Shown here one piece after another: positions 8,551 through 16,398 of a DNA stretch of 64,000 bases. Made by a program: the position numbers and the translations under genes. The notes below the pieces were generated by a model, which saw nothing but the letters and a program-made list of their open reading frames with translations, did no database searches and was not told the DNA's origin. The stretch is from Salinispora tropica CNB-440 (GTDB lineage Bacteria; Actinomycetota; Actinomycetes; Mycobacteriales; Micromonosporaceae): positions 4,530,144-4,594,143 of the forward strand of contig NC_009380.1 in NCBI RefSeq assembly GCF_000016425.1. The letters run 5' to 3'. Every line of letters begins with the position of its first letter. Positions within the stretch are counted from its first letter, which is position 1.

Positions 8551-9019
8551 AGTATTCCCTGAATCATCGGCCGCGGTCTAGTCGTTCACAGTCACCGACG
8601 TTCGGCAAGGACCAAAAAGAGCAAAACAAAAGAATTGGGCGGCGGGCCGGCAGGTCACCCAGCTCCGGTTGCACCCGGCGCACTTCTGATGGATTGGGCT
8701 GGTCTGGTGGATTGGGCTGGATTGGGAGAGGCCGCACACCGCCCCCTGAAGGCCCGGGGCTCCGACCCTGACGCAGCGTGACCTCCACAGGACCACCACC
8801 AGCGATCCACAGAACCACGAGGGCTCGTTCCCACCGTCAGTCGAGGAGAACGGGCCCGCTACGGGCAGCCCGCTTGCTCCCGACGGGGCCCGCCTCCGAC
8901 CTCACACCAGGACGAACCCGCCACGGCAAGCCGCACCAACGGCCCATCCGGATTGTTGGTACGGACGGAGATCAGCCGGATGGGGGTTCTCAGGGCCCCT
9001 ACCTGGGTACCGTCATGGG
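8551..9019. other. Gene-poor interval with short tandem repeat and decayed terminator copy
   Basis: No gene is supported here. GGATTGGGCTGG occurs at 8691-8702 and 8709-8720 with a third partial copy at 8719-8727. The sequence from about 8812 (agaaccacgagggc) to 8862 resembles the terminator region after beta-helix copy 1 (from 5517), but the stem arms have diverged. Confidence 0.5.
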
Positions 9020-9400
9020 ATGGTGTACATGCCGTCGCTACCGCAGCCGCAGCGGTTGCTCCTGGCTGAACTGGCAGGCACAGCCAACCGGTACAGCATC
9101 GGCGAAGGTCGGGGCCTGCCGCAGGAGGTGGCGGTTGCCGCGGTACGGGCGATCACCGACGACCCAGTGTTACTGGGCATCCAGGCCGGGGTGGCGATGG
9201 CGGATCCTTACGGGGTCAGTCAGCCAACCGTCGAACTGCTTCAGGCCGCCGGCGCTGACATGACCATCGCACAGCAGCACGCGACCGAGGTGCGGGAACG
9301 GTTGGAGCGGATCGGGATCGCCAGCGAGTCCGACGGTGACGATGCCGATGGGCGACGCGGCCAGCGTGGTGACGGGCAGCCAGACGGCCAGTGCGGCTAG
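9020..9400 (+). CDS. Hypothetical protein, 126 aa
   Basis: I do not recognise this protein. It begins MVYMPSLPQPQRLLLAELAG, has a mostly helical middle with ITDDPVLLGIQAGVAMADPY, and ends in an Asp/Gly/Gln-rich tail. No signal peptide, membrane segment or metal-binding motif is visible. Codon third positions are strongly G/C, as expected for a real actinobacterial gene. A strong hairpin terminator 25 bp downstream with a T-rich run on the + strand supports transcription in this direction. Its ribosome site is weak. It faces beta-helix copy 2 tail to tail. Confidence 0.55.
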   Translation: MVYMPSLPQPQRLLLAELAGTANRYSIGEGRGLPQEVAVAAVRAITDDPVLLGIQAGVAMADPYGVSQPTVELLQAAGADMTIAQQHATEVRERLERIGIASESDGDDADGRRGQRGDGQPDGQCG

Positions 9401-9424
9401 GGACCCACGGTCCCGATAGAGGGA

Positions 9425-9461
9425 TGATCCCGCCCCGTCGCCTTTGGCGACGGGGCGGGAT
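9425..9461 (+). terminator. Strong terminator hairpin between convergent genes
   Basis: A 17-bp perfect stem is formed by 9425-9441 and 9445-9461 with a TTT loop, followed by TCTTTCTT on the + strand. It probably serves the 9020 gene and, in reverse, beta-helix copy 2. Confidence 0.85.
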
Positions 9462-9487
9462 CTCTTTCTTCGTCCGTTTGTGGAGTG

Positions 9488-10891
9488 TTATCCGGCGCAG
9501 CCGGGAACGTTGACGCAGTTGTTGGGTCGATTCTTGATCACCACAGTACCGGTTGCGGTGTTGAGATCGACCGTACCAGCGGCGTTGAAGATACCCCCAC
9601 CATTCGTTACGGCAATATTCTTGATGACCTTTGTCGAGAAGAGCGAAGTCGTGGCCTGAGTGGAGTTGAAGATGCCGCCACCCCGGTCGGCCTGGTTGTC
9701 GATAATCTTCGTGTTCCGCACGACCGTCTGGCCCCCGTTGAAGATCCCTCCGCCGTCAAATTCCGTAGCGATGTTGTTCTTGATGATACTGTCCTCGACG
9801 ACCGCGAAGGAAGCGCCCCCATTGGTGGGCCCGGAAACTCCCAAGCCACCAACAGTCTGCGCTGTGTTATCCGTGAGTGCTACCTTCCGCAACGTTACCT
9901 GCCCGACAGTGGAGACCCGGACACCACCCGTGTCGGCGGCGGAGTTCCCGGCGATCCGGGTGCCGGTGACCACGCCGATACCGCCGGACACGTACAGCCC
10001 GCCGCCGATGGCCGCCTGATTACCGGAGATGGTGCCGCCCTTGACCGTGACCGTGCTGCTGGACGAGTAGATGCCACCGCCAAATTCAGAAAGATTGTTG
10101 TCGATGTGGGATTTGACGATCTCCAGGAGTCCGGTGCTGTAGATCCCGCCTCCCTGCTCGTTGGTGTCGTTGGCGGTGTTGCGGTTGACTGTGGAGTGGT
10201 TGACCCGGGTGGTGCCGTTGTTGGCGATGCCACCTCCCGAGTCGCCGGAGATGTTGCGGGTGATGGTGCTGTGCGTGGTGGTCAGCGCTCCACCGGCGTT
10301 GACCAGGATCCCCCCGCCGTCGCCGTCGGTCTGCCCGCCGGTGACGGTCAGCTTGTTGAGGGTGAGGTCACCACCAACGTCAACAGTGAAGATCCGGAAT
10401 TCGTCAACAGCGGCGGCGCGTTCGATGGTGGTCTTCTTGCCGCCGTTGAGGGTGATCGGGGCGGTGATCGCGGGCAGCCCCGCACCGTCGATGTCGGCGG
10501 TGAGCAGGTAGGTGCAGTCCTTGGCCAAATCAAGCACGGCACCGCCGCGGGCGTTGGCCAGGGTGATCTGCGCGATCAACGCGTCCGCGTCACACGGCAC
10601 CGGGATACCCGCCGGCTTCTGCGACCCCCTGCCCTTACCGTCGCCCTTACCCCTGTCATCCCCCTTGCCCGCGTCGCGCTTGTTCGTGTCGTCGCGCCTA
10701 CCGCGGTCGCCACCGTGGTCATCAGCGGCGGTCAGGGTACGCCCAAACGCACCCACGGCCGGACTCGCGGCGACACCAACGGCACCCAGGGCCAGACCGG
10801 TCACCCCGGCCAACCCCACCGCCCACCACCGCCACCGCGCCCGACTCCCGCCAGGCCGCACCGGCCCCTGAGTCTGATCTTGATAACTCAT
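9488..10891 (-). CDS. Secreted PMP-like right-handed beta-helix protein, copy 2
   Basis: This 467-residue paralogue of the 4071-5507 gene has the same plan. It has a basic start MSYQDQTQGPVRPGG, a signal-type hydrophobic segment (about 22-46), a Gly/Asp/Lys linker (about 57-94) and a glycine-rich beta-helix with units such as GGGIYSTG, GGGIFNGG and RGGGIFNST. Cys100, Cys126, Cys459 and Cys465 are the conserved set. The first part of the helix domain is identical to copy 1 at DNA level, while the C-terminal two thirds have diverged. The ATG at 10891 follows the shared leader. It is probably exported; the function is unknown. Confidence 0.82.
   Translation of the reverse strand: MSYQDQTQGPVRPGGSRARWRWWAVGLAGVTGLALGAVGVAASPAVGAFGRTLTAADDHGGDRGRRDDTNKRDAGKGDDRGKGDGKGRGSQKPAGIPVPCDADALIAQITLANARGGAVLDLAKDCTYLLTADIDGAGLPAITAPITLNGGKKTTIERAAAVDEFRIFTVDVGGDLTLNKLTVTGGQTDGDGGGILVNAGGALTTTHSTITRNISGDSGGGIANNGTTRVNHSTVNRNTANDTNEQGGGIYSTGLLEIVKSHIDNNLSEFGGGIYSSSSTVTVKGGTISGNQAAIGGGLYVSGGIGVVTGTRIAGNSAADTGGVRVSTVGQVTLRKVALTDNTAQTVGGLGVSGPTNGGASFAVVEDSIIKNNIATEFDGGGIFNGGQTVVRNTKIIDNQADRGGGIFNSTQATTSLFSTKVIKNIAVTNGGGIFNAAGTVDLNTATGTVVIKNRPNNCVNVPGCAG
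10243..10597. repeat. 355-bp inverted repeat, right arm (beta-helix copy 2)
   Basis: This is the reverse complement of 4407-4761. Conserved coding sequence alone would allow third-position changes, and none are seen. Confidence 0.8.
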
Positions 10892-10998
10892 CGTGAACTC
10901 GACGTCCTTCCCCCGTACGCCACAAGGAACCCACCACCCGCGCCACGGGGGCCGCCCCTCGGCTACCAAACGGCGGTAGCAGCCACCCGCAACCTAAA
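10892..10998 (-). promoter_or_regulatory. Conserved structured 5' leader of beta-helix gene copy 2
   Basis: Read on the minus strand it starts TTTAGGTTGCGGGTGG and repeats the copy 1 plan. GGTGG/CCGCC competes with GCTACC/GGTAGC, CGAGG can pair with CCTTG around CCCG/CGGG, and TCCTT can pair with AAGGA ahead of the ATG. Upstream, beyond the leader, TTCTTCG is shared with the sequence preceding copies 3 and 4. Confidence 0.6.
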
Positions 10999-11130
10999 CA
11001 GACATGCACCCCATACAATTGTAAACACGAAGAATATGCCTGAAACGGGCAGTCATCCTTTGATCATTGCTCATCTGGACCGGCATCCCGGATGGCTGAG
11101 GTGGGGCGCCGTTCGCTACTGTCCTGCCCT

Positions 11131-11685
11131 GTGGCAAGCACGAACCTCCGCACCGAACGCCTCGAACTTCGGCCGGTACGTGACGAGGACATCGACCGCA
11201 TCCTGGAGTACCGCAACCTGCCGGAGGTCACCCGCTGGCTGCTCCGCACCGACGTTGACCCAGCGGCTTTCCGAGCGGCATGGCGACGCTCAGCGGAAGA
11301 CCCCCACGACCACAGGGTGGCGGTGACCCGCGACGGCGTCGTCATCGGCACCGTCTCGCTCGACGTGCGCACCAGTATGGGGCAGCCCGGCACGCCGCCG
11401 GGGACAGAAGCCGAGGTCGGCTACATCTTCGACCCGAGGTACGGCGGCCACGGCTACGCGACTGAAGCGGTCACCGCGATGGTCTCCTACTCGTTCGCCC
11501 GGTTGGGCGTACGCCGGATCACCGCTGGTTGCTATGCGGACAACCTCGCCTCGGTGCGGCTCCTCGAAAAAGTCGGCATGCGGCGGGAGCAGCACGGCGT
11601 CGGCAACTCCTGGCACGCCGAGTTGGGCTGGGTGGACGGCTACACGTACGCCCTGCTCGCCGAGGAGTGGTCCAAACAGCCGTAA
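11131..11685 (+). CDS. GNAT-family N-acetyltransferase (RimJ/RimL type)
   Basis: The protein has the RimJ-like opening LRTERLELRPVRDEDIDRIL, a central strand ending in GTVSLDV, and the acetyl-CoA pyrophosphate-binding loop RYGGHGYATEAV. It then has NLASVRLLEKVGMRRE, the family's final helix. Such enzymes acetylate N-termini, aminoglycosides or small amines; the acceptor is unknown. I chose the GTG at 11131 because the family normally begins a few residues before LRTERL. An ATG at 11092 would add 13 residues without a ribosome site. It is convergent with the next gene, three bases apart. Confidence 0.85.
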   Translation: MASTNLRTERLELRPVRDEDIDRILEYRNLPEVTRWLLRTDVDPAAFRAAWRRSAEDPHDHRVAVTRDGVVIGTVSLDVRTSMGQPGTPPGTEAEVGYIFDPRYGGHGYATEAVTAMVSYSFARLGVRRITAGCYADNLASVRLLEKVGMRREQHGVGNSWHAELGWVDGYTYALLAEEWSKQP

Positions 11686-11688
11686 CCC

Positions 11689-12189
11689 TTACCCCACCGG
11701 CTGTTCAGGACTCCGGCGGATCGTCACCGGCACCTCACCGAGGCGGTAGTGGACGACCTCGAACGGCCACGCCGCTCGCAGCCACGCCCCCACAATCTCG
11801 GTCAGCAGACCATCCAGCTCCGCGCGAGCAGCGGACACCCACGACGAGGCCGCCACCTCCCGCTCACCCGTCGACGACGGCTCGAAATACACGCAGCCGA
11901 CCACGTCACCGGTGGCGATGTCGATGACCGAGTACGCGAAGTCCACCCGCTGATGTGACCGCTGCGCATGCCCCGCCAGGTCCTCGTGGTTCTCGGCGAG
12001 CGTCATCCCGGCCACCGGCGGCCAGCCCTGGTCGAATCCCGGCGTTGACCGGATGTGCGCAATACTCGACATCCAGGCAGCGTGATCCGCCTCGTTGTGT
12101 TGCGGCCCGAGCAACTCGAGCCGCAACCCATGGGCAACACACACATCTGGTACAGCGAACGAAGCCGCGACGAGCGGTAGGTCGGTCAC
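11689..12189 (-). CDS. Putative GNAT-like N-acetyltransferase
   Basis: This 166-residue protein starts MTDLPLVAASFAVPDVCVAH. Its central FAYSVIDIATGDVVGCVYFE resembles the beta4-beta5 core of GNAT enzymes, and SWVSAARAELDGLLTEIVGAWL could be the helix after the acetyl-CoA loop. A clean Q/RxxGxG/A loop is not visible, so either it is a divergent member or it is catalytically altered. No signal peptide or membrane helix is present. It is convergent with a typical GNAT gene at 11131-11685. Confidence 0.6.
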   Translation of the reverse strand: MTDLPLVAASFAVPDVCVAHGLRLELLGPQHNEADHAAWMSSIAHIRSTPGFDQGWPPVAGMTLAENHEDLAGHAQRSHQRVDFAYSVIDIATGDVVGCVYFEPSSTGEREVAASSWVSAARAELDGLLTEIVGAWLRAAWPFEVVHYRLGEVPVTIRRSPEQPVG

Positions 12190-12273
12190 CTGCGGAGCCT
12201 AACAGCCCAACTGCTGGCTGGCAGTGCAGCGGACCGGCCGATGGCGGTCCGCCCAGGCACGCCGGCCGGTAGG

Positions 12274-13593
12274 TCAGCCCTGGCACGTGGGAACGTTCAC
12301 GCAGTTGTCTGGTCGATTCTTGACCACAGTGGTGCCGGTAGCACTGGAGAGATCAACCGTGCCGCCGATCTCGTTGAAGATGCCGCCGCCGTCGGTGCCG
12401 GCGACGTTCTCGACAACCTTCGTGCGCAGCAGGGTGAGCGCGCCGACCGATCCGTTGAAGATGCCGCCGCCCGACTCGGTGGCCTGATTACCGGTGACCT
12501 TTGTACGCAGAAGCGTCAACGTGCCGAGATTGTGAATGCCACCACCGTTGACTCCGACATTGTCCTTGATGACACTGTCCTCGACGAGCAGGGCTCCCCC
12601 TTGCAGAAAGATCGCACTCTGGCCGGTGCCGGCTGCGGTGTTGGCCGCGATGGTGACCCGGGACATGGTGAGCTGGAGGGGCCCACCGGCGACAGCGGAA
12701 CCGCCGAAGCCCGTTGTCGTGTTCTCCTCGATGCGGGTGTCGGCGATAGTCCCGGTCACCCCACCGAGGAGGAAAATAGCTCCCCCCTCGGAGGCTTGAT
12801 GACCGACCAACTCGCTCCGGGTAACGGTCAACTGACCACTGATCGTGAGAGCACCGCCAGTCAGCGCAGTATTCGCGTCGAGCCGCGACTTGTCGATGGC
12901 GAGTGTACCGATACTGAAGATCCCGCCGCCGATATTAGCAGCAGCATTTCGACTGAGGTCGGAGTGTTCGATATGGAGCACGCCGCCAATGTTCGCGATC
13001 CCGCCGGCGTCGCCGCCACTGGATACATTTTCGACAATCTTACTCTTCCTGACTGTGGCACCGCCACCTGGGTTGATGAGAATCCCGCCGCCGTCGTTGT
13101 CACCAGAGAGCCGCCCACCGGTGACGGTGAGGTGATTAAGGGTGAGTCGACCGTTGGCGTTGACGGTGAGGATTCTGAAGTCGTCGGCCGCGGCGGAGCG
13201 TTTGAGGGTGGTGTTCTTTCCGCCGTTGAGGGTGATGGGAGTGGTGATCGCCGGCAGGCCGGCACCGTCGAGGTCAGCGGTGAGCAGGTAGGTACAGCCC
13301 TCGGCAAGGTCGAGCACGGCACCACCCCGGGCGTTGGCTCGGGTGATCTCGGCGATCAGCCGACTCGTGTCACAGGGCACCCGCGTACCCTTCGGCTGCC
13401 CGAGTTGGTCATCGACGACGGCAGCGTGTCCGACACCCTCGCCGCCGGGGGCGGCGGTGAGGGTGGTGACGGCAGCGGCGGTAAGCGCCAGGCCGGTCGC
13501 TCCGGCCAGCCCGGCAGCCCACCATCGTGACCTCGCCTGACCTCCGTTGCGATGCTCCGGGTTGGATCTGGTCGTGTGACGCTGATGGTTCAT
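12274..13593 (-). CDS. Secreted PMP-like right-handed beta-helix protein, copy 3
   Basis: This 439-residue paralogue is the most divergent of the four. It starts MNHQRHTTRSNPEHRNGG, has the signal segment RWWAAGLAGATGLALTAAAV and almost no charged linker (VVDDQLGQPKG only). Its helix turns include GGGILINPGG, GGGIFSIG, GGAIFLLGG and GGGIHNLG. Cys74, Cys100, Cys431 and Cys437 are conserved, as is the tail TVVKNRPDNCVNVPTC. Copy 3 is read divergently from copy 4, with 760 bp between their start codons. An exported surface protein is likely; no enzymatic motif is visible. Confidence 0.82.
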   Translation of the reverse strand: MNHQRHTTRSNPEHRNGGQARSRWWAAGLAGATGLALTAAAVTTLTAAPGGEGVGHAAVVDDQLGQPKGTRVPCDTSRLIAEITRANARGGAVLDLAEGCTYLLTADLDGAGLPAITTPITLNGGKNTTLKRSAAADDFRILTVNANGRLTLNHLTVTGGRLSGDNDGGGILINPGGGATVRKSKIVENVSSGGDAGGIANIGGVLHIEHSDLSRNAAANIGGGIFSIGTLAIDKSRLDANTALTGGALTISGQLTVTRSELVGHQASEGGAIFLLGGVTGTIADTRIEENTTTGFGGSAVAGGPLQLTMSRVTIAANTAAGTGQSAIFLQGGALLVEDSVIKDNVGVNGGGIHNLGTLTLLRTKVTGNQATESGGGIFNGSVGALTLLRTKVVENVAGTDGGGIFNEIGGTVDLSSATGTTVVKNRPDNCVNVPTCQG

Positions 13594-13690
13594 CGCGGTG
13601 TTGACACCCTTCCCCGTGAACGACGAGGAGCCCGACGGCCGGGTTCTCCTCGGCTACCGGGCCGGCGGTAGCAGCCACCCGCACGCTAGA
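13594..13690 (-). promoter_or_regulatory. Conserved structured 5' leader of beta-helix gene copy 3
   Basis: The minus strand reads TCTAGCGTGCGGGTGG and then GCTACC/GGTAGC as in copies 1 and 2. The CGAGG helix is longer here (CGAGGAG with CTCCTCG) around CCCG/CGGG. Relative to copies 1 and 2 the CCTTG partner has become CCTCG, so a G-U pair is replaced by G-C and pairing is kept. Confidence 0.6.
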
Positions 13691-14353
13691 CCGACACCGA
13701 TCCGATGTAGCTACAATTCCGAAGAAAATACTTAAACCAGACAAAATTCCCAATCCGGATATGGACCGGCCGCACGCCCCTCGCAGGGCCGTGACCGCAG
13801 GCGGAACCACACAGCGATGGCCAAGGACGCCGCCTTCCCCGACCTGCTGCACGCCGGAACCGGTGGTGGCCGCCGGAACCGGGCCTTCGCCAACTCGGCA
13901 CCCGCGGGAAAGCCCAGGCCATCATCGCCGGCTACGAACTCAACTACACCCACAAACAACACCGCACGGTTGTCGGCGTCATGTCCTGTTCCGGCGTCCA
14001 TCTGGCAGATCGTTGACTTGAGCTTGGCGTGTTCGTCGTGGCGGACCTCGGATGCCCTGCGGGACCGGCACAGATGCGCCAACCACGCCCGCCTGCTCCG
14101 TCGTCGCACCCGAAGCCGGCACCTACTCCTGGGCGCGCCCCAGGTCCGCAACCCCGAAGTCGGGGTGGACCTGTTCGGGCCGGGCCAGCTAGGACGAACG
14201 TACCGTTTGGGTAGTTTCTTCGGTTTCATGTTCGCATGAGGCCAGTATCGGTTTTGCTCGGGGTGATTGCTACGCCTGCCGTGGGCAGGGAGCGGCCACA
14301 GCCGTCGCGCGGTTCGCTGCTCGTTTGAGACGGGGAAAGGACACCGAGACCGG
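13691..14353. other. Divergent interval between beta-helix copies 3 and 4
   Basis: No intact gene is convincing. One + frame (about 13880-14015) contains GKAQAIIAGYELNYTHKQHR and then stops, which could be a decayed coding fragment. The copy 4 leader (about 14225-14353) has TTCTTCGG and ACGGGGAAAGGACACC like the others, but it lacks the GGTGG/CCGCC and GCTACC/GGTAGC pair; a CCTGCC/GGGCAGG hairpin sits there instead. Confidence 0.4.
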
Positions 14354-15727
14354 ATGAACCATCAGCACCAGGTATCCACACCAGGCCCCCGCCGCACACC
14401 CCGGGCGAAGGCGAAATGGTGGACTGTCGGGCTCGCTGGCGTGACTGGGCTGGCCCTCACCACCGGCGTCGCCGCCGCCCCGGCCGCCGCCGCGGTCGGA
14501 CGCACCCTCACCCCCGACGGCTGGACCTCCGCTGAGGACCACCGCGAACGCGGCATGAGCGAGGGCGAGGCCAGGGGCAAGGGCAAGGGCAAGGGCAAAA
14601 AGGACACCGCACCCAACGGCACCCCCGTGCCCTGCGACGCGGACGCCCTCATCGCCGCGATCACCCTGGCCAACGCCCGCGACGGCGCCGTGCTCGACCT
14701 CGCCAAGGACTGCACCTACCTGCTCACCGCCGACATCGACGGCAACGGCCTGCCCGCCATCACCGCCCCCATCACCCTCAACGGCGGCAAGAACACCACC
14801 ATCGAACGCGCCGCCACCGCCGACGGATTCCGCATCCTCACCGTCGATGCCGGCGGCAACCTCATCCTCAACAAATTGACCATCACCGGCGGGCAGACCG
14901 ACGGCGAAGGAGGCGGCATCCTCGTCAACCCCGGCGGCACCCTTACCACCAACCACAGCAGCATCACCCGCAACATCACCAACGTCTCCGGTGGCGGCAT
15001 CGCCAACAACGGCACCACCCGAGTCAACCACTCCACAGTCGAACGGAACACCGCCACCAGCCAAGGAGGCGGGATCTCGAGCACCGGTCTCCTGGAAGTC
15101 GTCACGTCACACATCGACAACAATAAATCAATCCCTGCCCTGGGCGGCGGCATCTACCAAGCCGGCAGCACCGTCACCATCAAGGGCGGCAGCATCTCCG
15201 GCAACCAAGCAGAGGTCGCTGGCGGTTTGTTCGTCTCCGGAGGCGTCGGTGTGGTTACCGGCACCCGAATCACCAAAAACACGGTACGCAGCAGTGGCGG
15301 TGGTGGTCTCCGGTCTGACGCCGGCGCGCAACTCACGCTACGAAAGGTCCATCTAGCCGACAACGCCTCACCAGTCCTCGGCGGCGGCATGTTCGTCTCG
15401 ACCGGCAGCTTCGCCGTAGTCGAGGGCAGCACCGTCAAGAACAACAACCTTACGACGAACTCGCCCGGCGGAGGAATTTACAACGCAGGGCAAACCGTGC
15501 TGCGACGCACAACCGTCATCGGCAACCAGGCCGGTCAAGGCGGCGGCATACTCAACGAAGGCACGATGGACCTCTTCACCACGAAGGTGATCAAAAACAT
15601 CGCTGTCACCGACGCTGGAGGCATCCTCAGCATCGCCGGAACCGTGAACCTGAACACCGCCACCGGCACCGTGGTCATCAAAAACCGACCCAACAACTGC
15701 GTTGGCGTCCCCGGCTGCCCAGGCTGA
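14354..15727 (+). CDS. Secreted PMP-like right-handed beta-helix protein, copy 4
   Basis: This 457-residue paralogue starts MNHQHQVSTPGPRR. A hydrophobic export segment (about 22-48) is followed by a linker containing GKGKGKGKK, encoded by a GGCAAG tandem repeat. The glycine-rich beta-helix includes GGGIANNG, GGGIYQAG and SGGGLRSDAG. Cys94, Cys120, Cys449 and Cys455 are conserved, and the C-terminus keeps VVIKNRPNNCVGVPGC. Start at 14354 follows GGGGAAAGGA with the same long spacing as the paralogues. Its leader has diverged from the other three. Confidence 0.82.
   Translation: MNHQHQVSTPGPRRTPRAKAKWWTVGLAGVTGLALTTGVAAAPAAAAVGRTLTPDGWTSAEDHRERGMSEGEARGKGKGKGKKDTAPNGTPVPCDADALIAAITLANARDGAVLDLAKDCTYLLTADIDGNGLPAITAPITLNGGKNTTIERAATADGFRILTVDAGGNLILNKLTITGGQTDGEGGGILVNPGGTLTTNHSSITRNITNVSGGGIANNGTTRVNHSTVERNTATSQGGGISSTGLLEVVTSHIDNNKSIPALGGGIYQAGSTVTIKGGSISGNQAEVAGGLFVSGGVGVVTGTRITKNTVRSSGGGGLRSDAGAQLTLRKVHLADNASPVLGGGMFVSTGSFAVVEGSTVKNNNLTTNSPGGGIYNAGQTVLRRTTVIGNQAGQGGGILNEGTMDLFTTKVIKNIAVTDAGGILSIAGTVNLNTATGTVVIKNRPNNCVGVPGCPG
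14575..14598 (+). repeat. GGCAAG hexanucleotide tandem repeat in beta-helix copy 4
   Basis: About four consecutive GGCAAG/GGCAAA units encode the Gly-Lys linker. In copies 1 and 2 the matching linker differs in length and composition. Confidence 0.7.
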
Positions 15728-15744
15728 CGGTCACGACGCATCAC

Positions 15745-15791
15745 GAGGGGTTCCGTCTCTTGCCGCTCAAAGGCGAGGAACGGAACCCCTC
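15745..15791 (+). terminator. Terminator hairpin after beta-helix copy 4
   Basis: GAGGGGTTCCG (15745-15755) pairs with CGGAACCCCTC (15781-15791). The stem opening GAGGG resembles that of the copy 1 terminator. Confidence 0.7.
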
Positions 15792-15968
15792 GGCCGCTCG
15801 CGCAATTCGTCGAGCGAGTCCGTCACGTCGAGGGTGGCCTATCCTCGACAAAGGCCCGCATCTGGCCGCCTCCCGAACTGGACAGACCTATCGGCCGACC
15901 AGACCTGTCCTGTATGTACCAGCAGATCAACCAATTGACCCTGGCCACACCCGTCCGGCAATGTCATC

Positions 15969-16286
15969 ATGTGCCGCATGACTGAGCCACTAACCAGTAT
16001 CGTCCTCGTGTACGCAGGGCACAAATGGGACCGTGATCTGCCCATCTATCAGCAGAAGAACGCGCCAGGACATATCCGCCACATGCATGAGCAGGTCGCA
16101 TCGGGCGCCGCTATCGTGGCTGGCCCGATGCACAACGGGGCAGGGCTGCTAGCGGAAGAGCTGCTCGGGGTCGTCATCTATGATCGCCCGGTACCGGAGG
16201 CGACGGAAATTGCCGCCGCGGATCCGGCCGTTGTCGGTGGGCAACTCCGGGTTGAGGTGCGTCCCCTCTACCGAGTCACGGTGTAA
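15969..16286 (+). CDS. YCII-related domain protein
   Basis: This 105-residue protein has YCII-like features: a short beta-alpha-beta fold with SIVLVYAGHKWDRDLP, the helix APGHIRHMHEQVASGAAIVA, and a late GVVIYDRPVPEATEIAAADP that matches the family's (D)DP-containing loop. YCII domains are ferredoxin-like and often act as small hydrolase or accessory domains; the substrate is unknown. Starts at 15969 and 15978 are both ATG and neither has a clear ribosome site. About 240 bp before it hold a terminator and no gene. Confidence 0.65.
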   Translation: MCRMTEPLTSIVLVYAGHKWDRDLPIYQQKNAPGHIRHMHEQVASGAAIVAGPMHNGAGLLAEELLGVVIYDRPVPEATEIAAADPAVVGGQLRVEVRPLYRVTV

Positions 16287-16398
16287 ACCGACGCCCTCGG
16301 TGAGCACCGTCGAGGTATTGCCCCCAGTGATGACCGCGCCGCCACAATGTGGCTTGGTCGCGGCCTGCGATGGGCTACGGAAGCTGCCGACGGGGCGA

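Noticed and set aside
9485-11326. A 613-codon open frame on the + strand opposite beta-helix copy 2
   Set aside because: It mirrors the codon bias of the minus-strand beta-helix gene, has no family match, and its start lies inside the other gene's terminator side. The same mirrored frame occurs opposite copy 1.
4071-15727. CRISPR-like repeats in the glycine-rich regions
   Set aside because: The repetition is at protein level with variable unit length; there are no identical repeat-spacer units and no cas genes.
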